DNA of 64,000 nucleotides from contig NZ_JARUND010000002.1 in the NCBI RefSeq assembly GCF_036898825.1, forward strand, positions 3,410,001 to 3,474,000. Reading direction: 5' to 3'. Below are positions 15,431 to 24,543 of the stretch, in pieces (position 1 is the stretch's first letter; each line of letters starts with the position of its first letter). Position numbers and translations under genes: made by a program. Below the pieces are notes generated by a model. That model saw only the letters and a program-made list of their open reading frames with translations, did no database searches and was not told the origin of the DNA. Source of the stretch: Streptomyces sp. B21-083. GTDB lineage: Bacteria; Actinomycetota; Actinomycetes; Streptomycetales; Streptomycetaceae.

Positions 15431-16558
15431 TCAGGGGTTCAGGATGACCAGGTCGTCCCGGTGTACGACCTCGCGCTCGTACGCGGGGCCCAGTTCGCGG
15501 GCCAGTTCGCGCGTCGACCGGCCGATCAGCTGGGGGATCTCCTTGGCGTCGAAGTTGACGAGCCCGCGTGCGACGGCGCGGCCCGTGCTGTCGCACAGTT
15601 CGACCGGGTCACCGGCGACGAACTCGCCCTCGACCGCGGCGATCCCGGCCGGCAGCAACGACTTGCGCCCCTGGACGACCGCGCGCACGGCCCCGTCGTC
15701 GAGGCTGAGCGAGCCCTGCGGGGTGGAGGCGTGCTGGAGCCAGAGCAGACGGTCGGCGGAGCGCCTGCCCGTGGCGTGGAAGTAGGTGCCTGTGTCCCGG
15801 CCCGTGAAGGCGTCGGCGGCGTGCACCGCACTTGTCAGGACCACCGGGATACCGGCGGCGGCGGCGATCCGGGCGGCCTCGACCTTGGTGACCATCCCGC
15901 CGGTGCCGACGCCGGCCTTGCCCGCGCTGCCGATGTCGACATGGGCGAGGTCCGCGGGGCCGCGCACCTCGGCGATCCGGGACGTGCCGGCTTTGCTGGG
16001 GTCGCCGTCGTACACGCCGTCGATGTCGGACAGCAGTACGAGGAGGTCGGCCCGTACGAGGTGGGCGACGAGGGCGGCGAGGCGGTCGTTGTCGCCGAAG
16101 CGGATCTCGTCCGTGGCGACGGTGTCGTTCTCGTTGACGACCGGGAGGGCGCCCATCGCGAGGAGCTTGTCGAGGGTGCGCGAGGCGTTTCGGTGGTTGG
16201 CGCGGCGGCTGGTGTCGTCGGAGGTCAGCAGCACCTGGCCGACCCGGATGCCGTGGCGGGCGCAGGAGGCCGTGTAGCGGGCGATGAGGAGCCCCTGCCC
16301 GACGCTGGCGGCGGCCTGCTGGCGGGCCAGGTCCTTGGGGCGCCGGCGCAGGCCCAGCGGGGCGAGTCCTGCGGCGATGGCGCCGGAGGAGACGAGGACG
16401 ATCTCCTTCTCACCGCCGCTGCGGCTGGTGGCGAGGACGTCGACGAGCGCGTCCACCCGGTCGGCGTCGAGGCCGCCGGCCGCCGTGGTCAACGACGAGG
16501 AACCCACCTTGACGACAATCCTGTGGGCCTCTGCGACGGCCTTCCTTGCCCCTGCCAC
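15431..16558 (-). CDS. proB: Glutamate 5-kinase
   Basis: First step of proline synthesis. 375 residues, the two-domain form. The amino acid kinase domain has VVKVGSSSLTT near residue 15, VLVSSGAIAAGL, PVVNENDTVATDEIRFGDND near 150, and GTGGMVTKVEAARIA near 220. Residues about 285-370 are the PUA domain (LLPAGIAAVEGEF, ARGLVNFDAKEI). GTG start at 16558 with GAGGGG about 11 nt upstream. ProB is usually feedback inhibited by proline. The downstream unknown gene and proA follow on the same strand. Confidence 0.96.
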   Translation of the reverse strand: MAGARKAVAEAHRIVVKVGSSSLTTAAGGLDADRVDALVDVLATSRSGGEKEIVLVSSGAIAAGLAPLGLRRRPKDLARQQAAASVGQGLLIARYTASCARHGIRVGQVLLTSDDTSRRANHRNASRTLDKLLAMGALPVVNENDTVATDEIRFGDNDRLAALVAHLVRADLLVLLSDIDGVYDGDPSKAGTSRIAEVRGPADLAHVDIGSAGKAGVGTGGMVTKVEAARIAAAAGIPVVLTSAVHAADAFTGRDTGTYFHATGRRSADRLLWLQHASTPQGSLSLDDGAVRAVVQGRKSLLPAGIAAVEGEFVAGDPVELCDSTGRAVARGLVNFDAKEIPQLIGRSTRELARELGPAYEREVVHRDDLVILNP

Positions 16559-16686
16559 CTGCGTTTCGTCCCCTCGGGTCGTCCGGCTGCGCTGACGCGC
16601 AATTTACGCGAACAGGGGGCGCGGGCGTGCGTCGGTCCAGTGGGCGGACGGCGGATCCCACCGCCGTTCCGCACCGGTCGGGCCCC

Positions 16687-18720
16687 TCAGGTGCGCGCGG
16701 TCGCCGCCTGCCGCTGCTGCCCAGCGTTGCGTGCCTCGGCCTTCACCGCGAGGTCCGCCGTCGCGGTGTTGAACTGCTCGATGGACGGCGGCTCGTCGGG
16801 GCCGAGCAGATACCGCTTGAGCTCCGCCCGCTCACCGGCCAGCGGATCGGCCGCCGGATCACGCACCGCGTCCAGCAACTGCCCCAGTTCCGCGGCACTG
16901 TTGGAGAGGATCACGGCGGCTCGTACGGCGGTGTTCTGCCGCTTGAACTCCTCCGCGCCCAGCGCCGCCGAGTCCGACACGGCGTACGGCTTGCCGCTCG
17001 CGATGAAGTCGGAGACCACGCTGGAGATGTCGGAGACCATCGCGTCGGAGACGTTGAAGCAGTCGTACAGCCGCGGTTCGGCACCCGTGACGACCCGGTG
17101 CTCCCCGGCGCTGAACGAACGCCAGTACGTGTCGTTCCACTCGGTGCGCAGCTTCGCGATCTCCTCGTGCCGCTCCACGTCGATCACCCCGTCCCGGGTC
17201 GCCTCCGCCTCGTCGCCCTTCTCACCGGCGGACCCGGCCAGCTCGGCGAGCCGCGCCTCGATCCGGGCGAGGTCGGCCCTGGCGCCCGTCTGCTCGCCGA
17301 GGTCGCCCAGGAAGCGCGGGTCGGCGGCCCGCTCCACCGCGGCCTTCTCGACAAGCGCGGTGATCCGCTCGTGCGCGGCCCTGGCCTCGTCACTGCGGGT
17401 GCCGGTGAAGGGGTGCGGCTTGTACAGCACCCGCACGGGCGGGTCGGCCGACACCAGCTCGCGCACGATGTTCTCACCGGCGAGCAGGAGGGAGGTGTTG
17501 CCGGGATCGTCGTCCCAGCCTTCCCAGGTGGGCGCGTACAGGACGGTCGGGATACGGGCTCCGGGCGCCCCCCGCGACCCGCGGATGGGCGCCAGCTGGG
17601 GCCGCCCGACCTCGACGATGTCCTCGTCCCGCACGCCCACGTCGGCGATCGCGTACCGGTCGCGCCCGGCGCGCCCGGCGACCCACACCTCGTCGTAGGC
17701 CTTGCTGAACGGGTTCACGCTGGCGATCTTGTCGCTGTCGCCGTGCCCGATGAAGACGTGCTTCATGGTCGGTACGCGCAACAGGTGGATGTTCTTGCCC
17801 ACGTTCGCCGCGTAGAGCGCGACCCGGACCGTGCGCAGGTCCAGGTTCATCAGATGGATCCCGCCGGGCACACAGATGACGGGGACGGTCGTGGGCGCGA
17901 GGTTCTGCAGTATGACGCGTTCCCGCAGGACGATCAGGGGCCGGGTGTCCAGCTGCTCCATCGTCTCCAGCCACATGTTGACCTGGTACGCCGAGTCCTT
18001 GGAGCCGGAGAAGTACAGCACCGTCTGCGGCCGGTACTCGCGCAGCCACGCGTCCGTCGCCGCGAGCACCGTCTCCGCGTCCGGTGGGATGCGGCGCCCC
18101 CGGACGTAGGGCGCGAGGGCGGCGACGTAAAGGAACGCCAGTCCGAGGGTGACGCCGACGCCGACCATGCCGTACACCGTCGAGCCGGTCTCGGTGGTGA
18201 TGAGGATGCCGGTCAGCGCGGCCAGGTCGAGGTGGAGCATCTTCTCGGTGGAGCGGTCCAGCAGGAAGCGCGGCGGGGCGTCGGGGATGGGGATGCGCGA
18301 GGCCAGCTCGACGTTGCGGGTGGCGACCGGCATCCGGCGGCGGTTGCGGATCAGCGTGATCAGGGCGCCGTGCGGGGCCTGGAAGCCGTAGAAGGTGATG
18401 AAGCAGGCGATCGCGGCGTAGAAGATCACGTTCCTGGAGAGGTCCGCGCGCGCCAGCAGGAGCAGCACCAGCAGTTCCCGGACCAGGAACCGGATGGAGA
18501 CGCCCGCCCGCACCTTGCTGAGGCGGTTGACCAGATAGCTGCCCCGACGGTGGAGATAGTGGTCCGCCAGATAGGTCACTGCGGCGGCGGCGGCGAAGGC
18601 GGGCACGCTCGGGAGGAGCGCGGCCAGCATGAGACAGGGGAAGCCCAGCATCATGAGGACCGCCGCGGCCAACTCGGCCGGGCTGCCCACCCGGGCGACG
18701 CGAATAGCAGTGGAGATCAA
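16687..18720 (-). CDS. TagF-like polyol-phosphate polymerase with N-terminal membrane region
   Basis: 677 residues. Residues 1-215 hold four or five hydrophobic segments, an unusual membrane anchor for this family. The C-terminal part is a CDP-glycerol glycerophosphotransferase-type domain: FIGHGDSDKIASVNPFSKAY near residue 320, VLYAPTWEGWDDD near 395, VLYKPHPFTGT near 435 and DAMVSDISSVVSDFIASGKP near 560, the H/PTW/KPHP/S-S-D sequence of TagF. These enzymes polymerise glycerol- or ribitol-phosphate onto wall teichoic acid from CDP-activated units. The CDP-ribitol synthase-like fusion 99 nt upstream suggests ribitol here. An insert of about 60 residues rich in Ala/Glu lies between KPHP and the last motif. 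Confidence 0.82.
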   Translation of the reverse strand: MISTAIRVARVGSPAELAAAVLMMLGFPCLMLAALLPSVPAFAAAAAVTYLADHYLHRRGSYLVNRLSKVRAGVSIRFLVRELLVLLLLARADLSRNVIFYAAIACFITFYGFQAPHGALITLIRNRRRMPVATRNVELASRIPIPDAPPRFLLDRSTEKMLHLDLAALTGILITTETGSTVYGMVGVGVTLGLAFLYVAALAPYVRGRRIPPDAETVLAATDAWLREYRPQTVLYFSGSKDSAYQVNMWLETMEQLDTRPLIVLRERVILQNLAPTTVPVICVPGGIHLMNLDLRTVRVALYAANVGKNIHLLRVPTMKHVFIGHGDSDKIASVNPFSKAYDEVWVAGRAGRDRYAIADVGVRDEDIVEVGRPQLAPIRGSRGAPGARIPTVLYAPTWEGWDDDPGNTSLLLAGENIVRELVSADPPVRVLYKPHPFTGTRSDEARAAHERITALVEKAAVERAADPRFLGDLGEQTGARADLARIEARLAELAGSAGEKGDEAEATRDGVIDVERHEEIAKLRTEWNDTYWRSFSAGEHRVVTGAEPRLYDCFNVSDAMVSDISSVVSDFIASGKPYAVSDSAALGAEEFKRQNTAVRAAVILSNSAAELGQLLDAVRDPAADPLAGERAELKRYLLGPDEPPSIEQFNTATADLAVKAEARNAGQQRQAATART

Positions 18721-18819
18721 GGGGAACCTGTATCTGGGAAAGTACCCGGGAACAATCTGAAATTACTCGGGAATTATCTGGCTGTCTGTCCGTTGGTTTT
18801 CGTGAATTTGGTGTGGATT
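18721..18819 (-). promoter_or_regulatory. AT-rich gap between the two wall-polymer genes
   Basis: This 99-nt gap is clearly richer in A and T than its surroundings, with AATTTCAG, GATAATTCC and ATAAAATCC on the minus strand. It may hold a separate promoter for the TagF-like gene; no -35/-10 pair is convincing. Confidence 0.35.
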
Positions 18820-20322
18820 TTATGCCAGGTCGTCGTTCTGCCGGTCGAGAACGCTGGCGAGTGCCTGTTCGAAACCCGAGGCCCGGCCGGCCACGGCTGT
18901 CGGGTCCTGCTGGCGGACGTCGATGACATGCCCGGTCAGCTCGGACAGCAGCACGTCCAGCGAGGTACGGGCCACCGCCTCGGAGGACAGCAGCGAACCC
19001 GCGGGCTCCTGGCCGAAGGCCTTCGTACGCATCGGCGTGGCCGTGCGCTCCGGGTTGACGCAGTTGACGCGGACCCCGTCACCGGCCCACTCGTCCGACA
19101 GGGCCTGGGTGAGGTTCACCATCGCGGCCTTGGTGGAGGAGTAGAGGCTGTACTCGGCCCGGCCGCGCGTGTAGCTGCTGGAGGTGTAGAGGAGCAGCTG
19201 GCCCTTGGTCTCGGCGAGGTACTTGTAGGCCGAGCGGGCGATCTGCACGGGGGCGAGGTAGTTGACCTTCAGCGCTTCCTCGATGGTCGCGTTGTCGGTC
19301 TCGGCGAGCTTGCCGATCCGCAGGACGCCGGCCGTGTTGATGACGTAGTCGATGCGCCCGGTCTCGGAGTACGCCTTGGACAGCGCGTCGTCGACCTCCT
19401 CCGGGTTCTCGACGTGCGTGCCCGTGGTCGAGCGCCCGAGGGCGTACACCTTGGCGCCGTACCCCTCGGCCAGCTCGGCGATGTCCTTGCCGATGCCGTA
19501 GGACCCGCCGAAGACGACGAGTGTCCTGCCGGTGAGCAACTCTCGGTAGGCCTCCTCGCTCATCTGTTCCGGCGTGGCGGCGGAGGCGAGCTGGAAGAGC
19601 TTGTCGGCGATGAAGACATCGACGGGCTGGGTGACCTTCATGTTGTACTCGTCGCCCGCGACAACATGGATCGGCACATCCGGCAGATACCGGAGTACGA
19701 CCGAACAGTCGTCCGTGGCCTGGAAGTTGGGGTCGCCGGCCGCGACCTCGTAGGCCCGCCGGATGGTCGACAGCTTGAACGCCTGAGGCGTCTGACCGCG
19801 CCGCAGCCGCGAGCGGTCGGGGATCTCGGTGATGAACTCACCGTCCTCGCCGTGCGTGCGCGTGACGATGATCGTGTCGGCGGAGGGAATGGCGACGTCG
19901 ACGGCCTGGTAACGCTCCAGGGCGATCACGCAGTCGTCGATGACCCGCTGGGACAGCAGCGGCCGTACGGCGTCGTGGAACAGGACGTTGGCGTCCTCAC
20001 CGTCGGCCAGGCCCTCCCCCAGGGCCTCGATGGCCCGCTCGGTGGTGTCGTTGCGGGTCGCGCCGCCCTCGATGATCCGGGTGACCTTCTTGAATCCGGC
20101 CTTGGCGACGATCTTCTCGACGTCCGGCACATAGCCGGGGGCCATCAGGACGATGACGTCGTCGATCGAGTCCGCGTGCTCGAAGGTGCTGAGGGTGTGC
20201 TCGATGACCGCCTTGCCCGCGATCTTCAGCAACTGCTTCGGAATCGACAGACCCACCCGCTGACCGGTGCCGCCCGCGAGGACGACGGCGGTGGTGCGGG
20301 GCTTGGCTTTGTGCTGGGACAC
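18820..20322 (-). CDS. Bifunctional cytidylyltransferase/SDR reductase (CDP-ribitol synthase type)
   Basis: 500 residues. Residues 1-235 are an IspD/TarI-like cytidylyltransferase: VVLAGGTGQRVGLSIPKQLL near residue 15, VLFHDAVRPLLS and TPQAFKLSTIRRAY. Residues about 260-490 are a short-chain dehydrogenase: VVFGGSYGIGKDIAE nucleotide loop, NTAGVLRIG, and YSSTK as the YxxxK catalytic pair. The same domain order is found in Haemophilus Bcs1/Acs1, which reduces ribulose-5-phosphate and activates ribitol-5-phosphate with CTP. The GTG start at 20322 follows GAGGTAGG. The downstream TagF-like polymerase is the obvious consumer. Isoprenoid IspD alone is unlikely because of the fused reductase. Confidence 0.83.
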   Translation of the reverse strand: MSQHKAKPRTTAVVLAGGTGQRVGLSIPKQLLKIAGKAVIEHTLSTFEHADSIDDVIVLMAPGYVPDVEKIVAKAGFKKVTRIIEGGATRNDTTERAIEALGEGLADGEDANVLFHDAVRPLLSQRVIDDCVIALERYQAVDVAIPSADTIIVTRTHGEDGEFITEIPDRSRLRRGQTPQAFKLSTIRRAYEVAAGDPNFQATDDCSVVLRYLPDVPIHVVAGDEYNMKVTQPVDVFIADKLFQLASAATPEQMSEEAYRELLTGRTLVVFGGSYGIGKDIAELAEGYGAKVYALGRSTTGTHVENPEEVDDALSKAYSETGRIDYVINTAGVLRIGKLAETDNATIEEALKVNYLAPVQIARSAYKYLAETKGQLLLYTSSSYTRGRAEYSLYSSTKAAMVNLTQALSDEWAGDGVRVNCVNPERTATPMRTKAFGQEPAGSLLSSEAVARTSLDVLLSELTGHVIDVRQQDPTAVAGRASGFEQALASVLDRQNDDLA

Positions 20323-20521
20323 GGGCGACCTACCTCGGGGCAACGGAGAACCTTGAAATCGTCCCACCTGCCGTTACCGCAGTGCAAGGTGAGCGCCCTC
20401 CGTCGCATATGCGTGCGCCACCTGTCATTCACCCGGCACCGCCGGAATGGCTGTGAGGAATGGCACAGAATTGCGTCGGCGATTCCACGGACGGCCGCCC
20501 CGCGCCCCCTTTTTTTCGCCG

Positions 20522-22072
20522 TCAGACCTTCCGCACCCCCGGCTTTCCGGACTCCACATGGAGCTTCGCGAGAGTTCGGGAGGCGGAGGTGGATCTGGTC
20601 ACGGTGTCCGCGATCCGGACCTGGGCGTCGATACCCGCGCGCCGGATGTCGAAGAGGTGGTAGCCGCGGTGGTTGTCGATGACCTTCCAGTGCGGATTGT
20701 CACCCTTCAGCGCGTCCCACTGCTGGTGGAAGGCGACGGCGTCCTGGTCCCCGCCGCTGGATATCGACGTACCCACGAACTCGGAACCGACGACCGCCGA
20801 ACGGGGATCGGCGAAGTCCCGCTTGAGGTCGCTGATCATGGTGACGTGACGGTCGCCGGAGAGGACCACGGGGTTGCGCACATTCGCGAACTCGGCGAGC
20901 AGCGCGTTGCGTTCGACCTGGTAACCGTCCCAGGCGTCGTAGTACCAGAGCTTGCCGTCGCCGATCTTGAGGTCGGTCTCGGCCATCATGATCTGCGAGG
21001 CGATGAGGTTCCAGCGGGCCTGCGACCCGTGCAGGCTGCTGCGCAGCCACTGCTTCTGCGCGGCGCCGAGCATGGTCATCGCCGGGTCCTGGGCGCCGGC
21101 CTGACTGGTGGCCTGGTCGCTGCGGAACTGCCGGGTGTCGAGCACGTTGAGCCGCACGAGGCGTCCGAAGTCGAGCCGCCGGTGCATCCGTATATGGGGA
21201 CCGTTGGGCACGGCCGTGGCCCGCACGGGCATGTGCTCGTAGTAGGCCTGGTAGCCGGCGGTGAGACGTGCGGCGAAGGCTTCCGGCGTCTGCTTGTCGG
21301 GATCCTGCGGGACGTCCCCGGCGAAGTCGTTGTCTATCTCGTGGTCGTCGAAGGTGACGACGAAGGGTGCGGCGGCGTGCATCGCCTTGAGGTGCGGGTC
21401 GCTGTGGTACTGGGCGTACCGGTTGCGGTACTGGACGAGGGTGGTCGGCTCTCCGGAGCCCTCGTGCTTGCGTACGCCGGTGGTCGCGGGCGCGGACTCG
21501 TAGATGTAGTCGCCGACAAAGACGACGACGTCCGGGTCCTGCGCGAGCATGTCGGCGTACGGCGTGAAGTAGCCGTGCTGCCAGTTCTGGCAGGAGGCGA
21601 GGGCGAGCCGAAGATGGCTGCCGGAGACGAGCTGCCGGGGAGCGGTACGGGTACGGCCCACCGGCGAGAGCTGCCCGCTGGTCCGGAACCGGTACCAGTA
21701 GTGCCGGTCGGGGAGCAGTCCCCGCACATCGGCGTGCACGCTGTGCCCCAACTCGGGCCGCGCCCAGGCATATCCGCGCTTCACCTTGCGCCGGAACCGG
21801 GAGTCCTCGGAGATCTGCCACTCCACGACCACGGCCCGGTCGGGCATTCCGCCACCGTGGAGCGGGTCGGGAGCGAGCCGGGTCCACAGCACGACACCGT
21901 CGGGCAGGGGGTCCCCGGAGGCGACCCCGAGGCTGAACACCCCGGCGGGCAACGGGCTCTGCGCGGCCCGAGCGGTCCCGGCCAGCAGCAACTGCCCGGA
22001 CGCGGCGGCCCCGACGACGCCGGCACCGACAGCCATAAACCGGCGTCTGCCGGGCGAAACGACTCCACTCAC
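20522..22072 (-). CDS. phoD: Secreted alkaline phosphatase/phosphodiesterase, PhoD family (Tat exported)
   Basis: 516 residues. GTG start at 22072 with GGAG 7 nt upstream. The N-terminus is a twin-arginine signal, SPGRRRFMAVGAGVVGAA then GTARA-A, so the folded metalloenzyme is exported by Tat. PhoD marks: SLGVASGDPLPDGVVLWTRL, the metal-binding LASCQNWQHG and VVFVGDYIYE, FDDHEIDND, and LSGDRHV. PhoD enzymes hydrolyse phosphodiesters, including teichoic acid in Bacillus, to release phosphate. A candidate PHO box lies 86 nt upstream, so induction at low phosphate by PhoP is likely. It directly follows the wall-polymer genes on the chromosome. Confidence 0.92.
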   Translation of the reverse strand: MSGVVSPGRRRFMAVGAGVVGAAASGQLLLAGTARAAQSPLPAGVFSLGVASGDPLPDGVVLWTRLAPDPLHGGGMPDRAVVVEWQISEDSRFRRKVKRGYAWARPELGHSVHADVRGLLPDRHYWYRFRTSGQLSPVGRTRTAPRQLVSGSHLRLALASCQNWQHGYFTPYADMLAQDPDVVVFVGDYIYESAPATTGVRKHEGSGEPTTLVQYRNRYAQYHSDPHLKAMHAAAPFVVTFDDHEIDNDFAGDVPQDPDKQTPEAFAARLTAGYQAYYEHMPVRATAVPNGPHIRMHRRLDFGRLVRLNVLDTRQFRSDQATSQAGAQDPAMTMLGAAQKQWLRSSLHGSQARWNLIASQIMMAETDLKIGDGKLWYYDAWDGYQVERNALLAEFANVRNPVVLSGDRHVTMISDLKRDFADPRSAVVGSEFVGTSISSGGDQDAVAFHQQWDALKGDNPHWKVIDNHRGYHLFDIRRAGIDAQVRIADTVTRSTSASRTLAKLHVESGKPGVRKV

Positions 22073-22157
22073 CGTCGAACTCCGTTGCCTGGGAGGCCTC
22101 TTGGACCTACGGAAGCTCCCATGGCAGCGTAAGCACACGGACAAACAGGAGACCCCT

Positions 22158-22179
22158 GAGGAATGAACAGGGGGTGATC
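22158..22179 (-). promoter_or_regulatory. Candidate PHO box upstream of phoD
   Basis: On the phoD strand two adjacent 11-nt units read GATCACCCCCT and GTTCATTCCTC, close to the streptomycete PhoP direct repeat whose core is GTTCACC. A weaker, slightly offset unit AGTCATTTCCT lies just upstream. Distance to the phoD start is 86 nt. Confidence 0.65.
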
Positions 22180-22394
22180 ATAGGAAATGACTTTTACAGA
22201 CCCACGGGCGGGGTCTCATTTACAGCGCCGCCGGCACCTTCAAGCGCCGACCCGCACCTCCAGCCCGTCCGGCGTTTGAGGACAAGGCCCGTTCAGGGCC
22301 GGAGGGGGGTCTGGGGGCGCAGCCCCCAGGAACAGGATGGGACGGGTAGGGGCGGCGGGGGCGAAACACCCCACCGCCCACCCCACCGAACCCC
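22180..22394. other. phoD-obgE intergenic remainder with repeat
   Basis: The phoD-obgE gap is 322 nt. Beyond the PHO box it holds phoD upstream sequence up to about 22240 and then a copy of dispersed repeat family A (22265-22366). I find no gene in it. Confidence 0.6.
22265..22366 (+). repeat. Dispersed structured repeat, family A, copy 1
   Basis: Contains GTTTGAGGACAAGG, hairpin GGCCC-GTTCA-GGGCC (22286-22300), hairpin CTGGGGGC-GCA-GCCCCCAG (22311-22329), then GGATGGGACGGGTAGGGGCG and GGGGGCGAAA. The same order occurs at 57869-57955 on the other strand with compensatory changes in both stems. Confidence 0.75.
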
Positions 22395-23831
22395 TTAGAA
22401 CGGCTCGAAGTCGTCAAACTCCTGCTGCGCGTCATCCCGCTCAGCCTGCCGATCCCGCCGCCGCTGCGCAGCAGGCCTCGGCTCCTCCAGGCGATGGTCC
22501 TCACCACGCCGCCCGAGCATCTCCGCCCCGGCCATGACCGTCGGCTCCCAGTCGAACACCACGGCGTTGTCCTCGGGACCGATGGCGACGCCGTCCCCGG
22601 CCCGGGCACCCGCCTTCATCAACTTGTCCTCGACGCCCAGCCGGTTGAGCCGGTCCGCGAGATAGCCGACCGCCTCGTCGTTGCTGAAGTCGGTCTGCCG
22701 CACCCAGCGTTCGGGCTTCTCGCCCCGCACGCGGAAGAGTCCGTCCTCCTCCTGGACGACGGTGAAGCCCGCGTCGTCGACGGCCTTCGGCCGGATGACG
22801 ATCCGGGTCTCCTCGTCCTTGGGCTTGGCGGCCCGCGCCTGCCCGACGACCTCGGCAAGCGCGAACGACAGTTCCTTCAGCCCGATATGGGCGACGGCGG
22901 ACACCTCGTACACCCGGTATCCACGGGCCTCCAGCTCGGGTCGCACCATCTCGGCGAGGTCCAGACCGTCCGGCACGTCGACCTTGTTCAGGACCACGAT
23001 GCGCGGCCGGTCCCCCAGCCCCCCGTACTGCTTCAGCTCCTCCTCGATGATGTCGAGGTCGGAGACGGGATCGCGCTCGGACTCCAGCGTCGCCGTGTCC
23101 AGCACATGCACGAGCACACTGCACCGCTCCACGTGCCGCAGGAACTCCAGCCCGAGTCCCTTGCCCTGGCTGGCCCCGGGGATGAGCCCGGGCACGTCGG
23201 CGATCGTGTAGACCATGGCCCCAGCGGTCACGACACCCAGGTTGGGCACAAGCGTCGTGAACGGATAGTCGGCGATCTTCGGCTTGGCGGCACTCAGCAC
23301 CGAGATCAGCGACGACTTGCCGGCGCTCGGGTACCCCACCAGCGCCACGTCGGCGACGGTCTTGAGCTCCAGGACGATGTCCCGCAGCCCCCCGGGCACA
23401 CCGAGCAGCGCGAAACCGGGCGCCTTGCGCCGGGCCGAGGACAGCGCGGCGTTGCCGAGCCCTCCGCGCCCGCCCTCGGCGGCGACGTACGAGGTCCCGT
23501 GTCCGACCAGGTCGGCCAGCACGTTGCCGTCCTTGTCGAGAACGACCGTCCCGTCCGGCACCGGCAGAACCAGGTCCTGTCCGTCCTTGCCGGACCGGTT
23601 GCCGCCCTCGCCGGGCTTGCCGCTGGTCGCCTTGCGGTGCGGGGAGTGGTGGTAGTCGAGCAGCGTGGTGACGGACTGGTCGACGGTGAGGATCACGTCA
23701 CCGCCGTGTCCGCCGTTGCCGCCGTCGGGCCCGCCGAGCGGCTTGAACTTCTCACGGTGGACGGAGGCACAGCCGTGACCTCCGCTACCCGCGGCGACAT
23801 GCAGCTCGACGCGGTCCACGAAGGTGGTCAT
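22395..23831 (-). CDS. obgE: Obg family GTPase
   Basis: 478 residues. Residues 1-160 are the glycine-rich Obg fold ([31 protein letters not shown]), residues about 160-335 the GTPase domain with [12 protein letters not shown] (G1), [10 protein letters not shown] (G3) and LNKVDVPD (G4), and residues about 350-430 the OCT domain found in Gram-positive Obg. An Arg/Gln/Glu-rich tail follows. Obg works in late 50S assembly and stress signalling; in streptomycetes it is linked to the onset of aerial growth. It follows rplU-rpmA on the same strand, the usual order, but with a hairpin between rpmA and obgE. Confidence 0.97.
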   Translation of the reverse strand: MTTFVDRVELHVAAGSGGHGCASVHREKFKPLGGPDGGNGGHGGDVILTVDQSVTTLLDYHHSPHRKATSGKPGEGGNRSGKDGQDLVLPVPDGTVVLDKDGNVLADLVGHGTSYVAAEGGRGGLGNAALSSARRKAPGFALLGVPGGLRDIVLELKTVADVALVGYPSAGKSSLISVLSAAKPKIADYPFTTLVPNLGVVTAGAMVYTIADVPGLIPGASQGKGLGLEFLRHVERCSVLVHVLDTATLESERDPVSDLDIIEEELKQYGGLGDRPRIVVLNKVDVPDGLDLAEMVRPELEARGYRVYEVSAVAHIGLKELSFALAEVVGQARAAKPKDEETRIVIRPKAVDDAGFTVVQEEDGLFRVRGEKPERWVRQTDFSNDEAVGYLADRLNRLGVEDKLMKAGARAGDGVAIGPEDNAVVFDWEPTVMAGAEMLGRRGEDHRLEEPRPAAQRRRDRQAERDDAQQEFDDFEPF

Positions 23832-23894
23832 GGGATGTGCCTCCAGTTACGTACGGAAATCTCTGCGCAGAAATCTCTGCACAGTTGAAACACG

Positions 23895-23940
23895 CGAAAG
23901 GCGGACCCGCTTCCCGTACGGGAAGTGAGGTCCGCCTCGC
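23895..23940 (-). terminator. Hairpin between rpmA and obgE
   Basis: GGCGGACC (23900-23907) pairs with GGTCCGCC (23929-23936), enclosing a second perfect hairpin CTTCCCGTACGGGAAG (23910-23925). It begins 12 nt after the rpmA stop and could end most transcripts before obgE. Confidence 0.7.
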
Positions 23941-23951
23941 GAAAGAACCGA

Positions 23952-24206
23952 TCAGGCGACCGGAACGATGTTCACGACCTTGCGTCCACGGTGGGTACCG
24001 AACTCCACCGCACCGGCGGCCAGCGCGAACAGCGTGTCGTCCTTGCCACGGCCGACGCTCGCGCCGGGGTGGAAGTGGGTGCCACGCTGGCGGACCAGGA
24101 TCTCACCGGCGTTGACGACCTGACCGCCGAAGCGCTTCACGCCGAGCCGCTGGGCATTTGAGTCGCGACCGTTCCGAGTGGACGATGCGCCCTTCTTGTG
24201 TGCCAT
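23952..24206 (-). CDS. rpmA: 50S ribosomal protein L27
   Basis: 84 residues: [20 protein letters not shown] at the start, then [20 protein letters not shown], both diagnostic of bL27, whose N-terminus reaches the peptidyl transferase centre. ATG at 24206, 16 nt after rplU. No cleavable Firmicutes-type N-terminal extension. Confidence 0.98.
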   Translation of the reverse strand: MAHKKGASSTRNGRDSNAQRLGVKRFGGQVVNAGEILVRQRGTHFHPGASVGRGKDDTLFALAAGAVEFGTHRGRKVVNIVPVA

Positions 24207-24222
24207 GTCTCAGTCCCTACCC

Positions 24223-24543
24223 TTACTTCGCAGCCGCGGGGATCTCAGTGACCTTGATCGCCGTGTACTGCTGGCGGTGGCCCTGACGACGGCGGTAACC
24301 GGTCTTGTTCTTGTAGCGAAGGATGTCGATCTTGACGCCCTTGTGGTGGTCCACGATCTCGGCCTGAACCTTGATCCCGGCCAGCACCCAGGGGTCGCTG
24401 GTCACGGCGTCGCCGTCGACAACGAGCAGGGTCGAGAGCTCGACCGTGTCGCCAACCTTGGCAGTGGAAATCTTGTCAACCTCAACGATGTCGCCGACAG
24501 CAACCTTGTGCTGGCGACCACCGCTGCGCACGATGGCGTACAC
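24223..24543 (-). CDS. rplU: 50S ribosomal protein L21
   Basis: 106 residues from a GTG at 24543: [20 protein letters not shown], then [20 protein letters not shown] and [19 protein letters not shown], the bL21 signature. Longer frames upstream have no ribosome site, while GAGAGTGAG precedes this GTG. First gene of the rplU-rpmA-(obgE) unit. Confidence 0.97.
   Translation of the reverse strand: MYAIVRSGGRQHKVAVGDIVEVDKISTAKVGDTVELSTLLVVDGDAVTSDPWVLAGIKVQAEIVDHHKGVKIDILRYKNKTGYRRRQGHRQQYTAIKVTEIPAAAK

Noticed and set aside
20490..20521. T7 run following a C-rich block as a terminator for phoD
   Set aside because: The T run reads on the plus strand, opposite to phoD, and no stable stem precedes it; no plus-strand gene ends there.
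16546..20682. Open frame of 1378 codons on the plus strand
   Set aside because: Antisense of the TagF-like and CDP-ribitol synthase genes, both with clear motifs on the minus strand.
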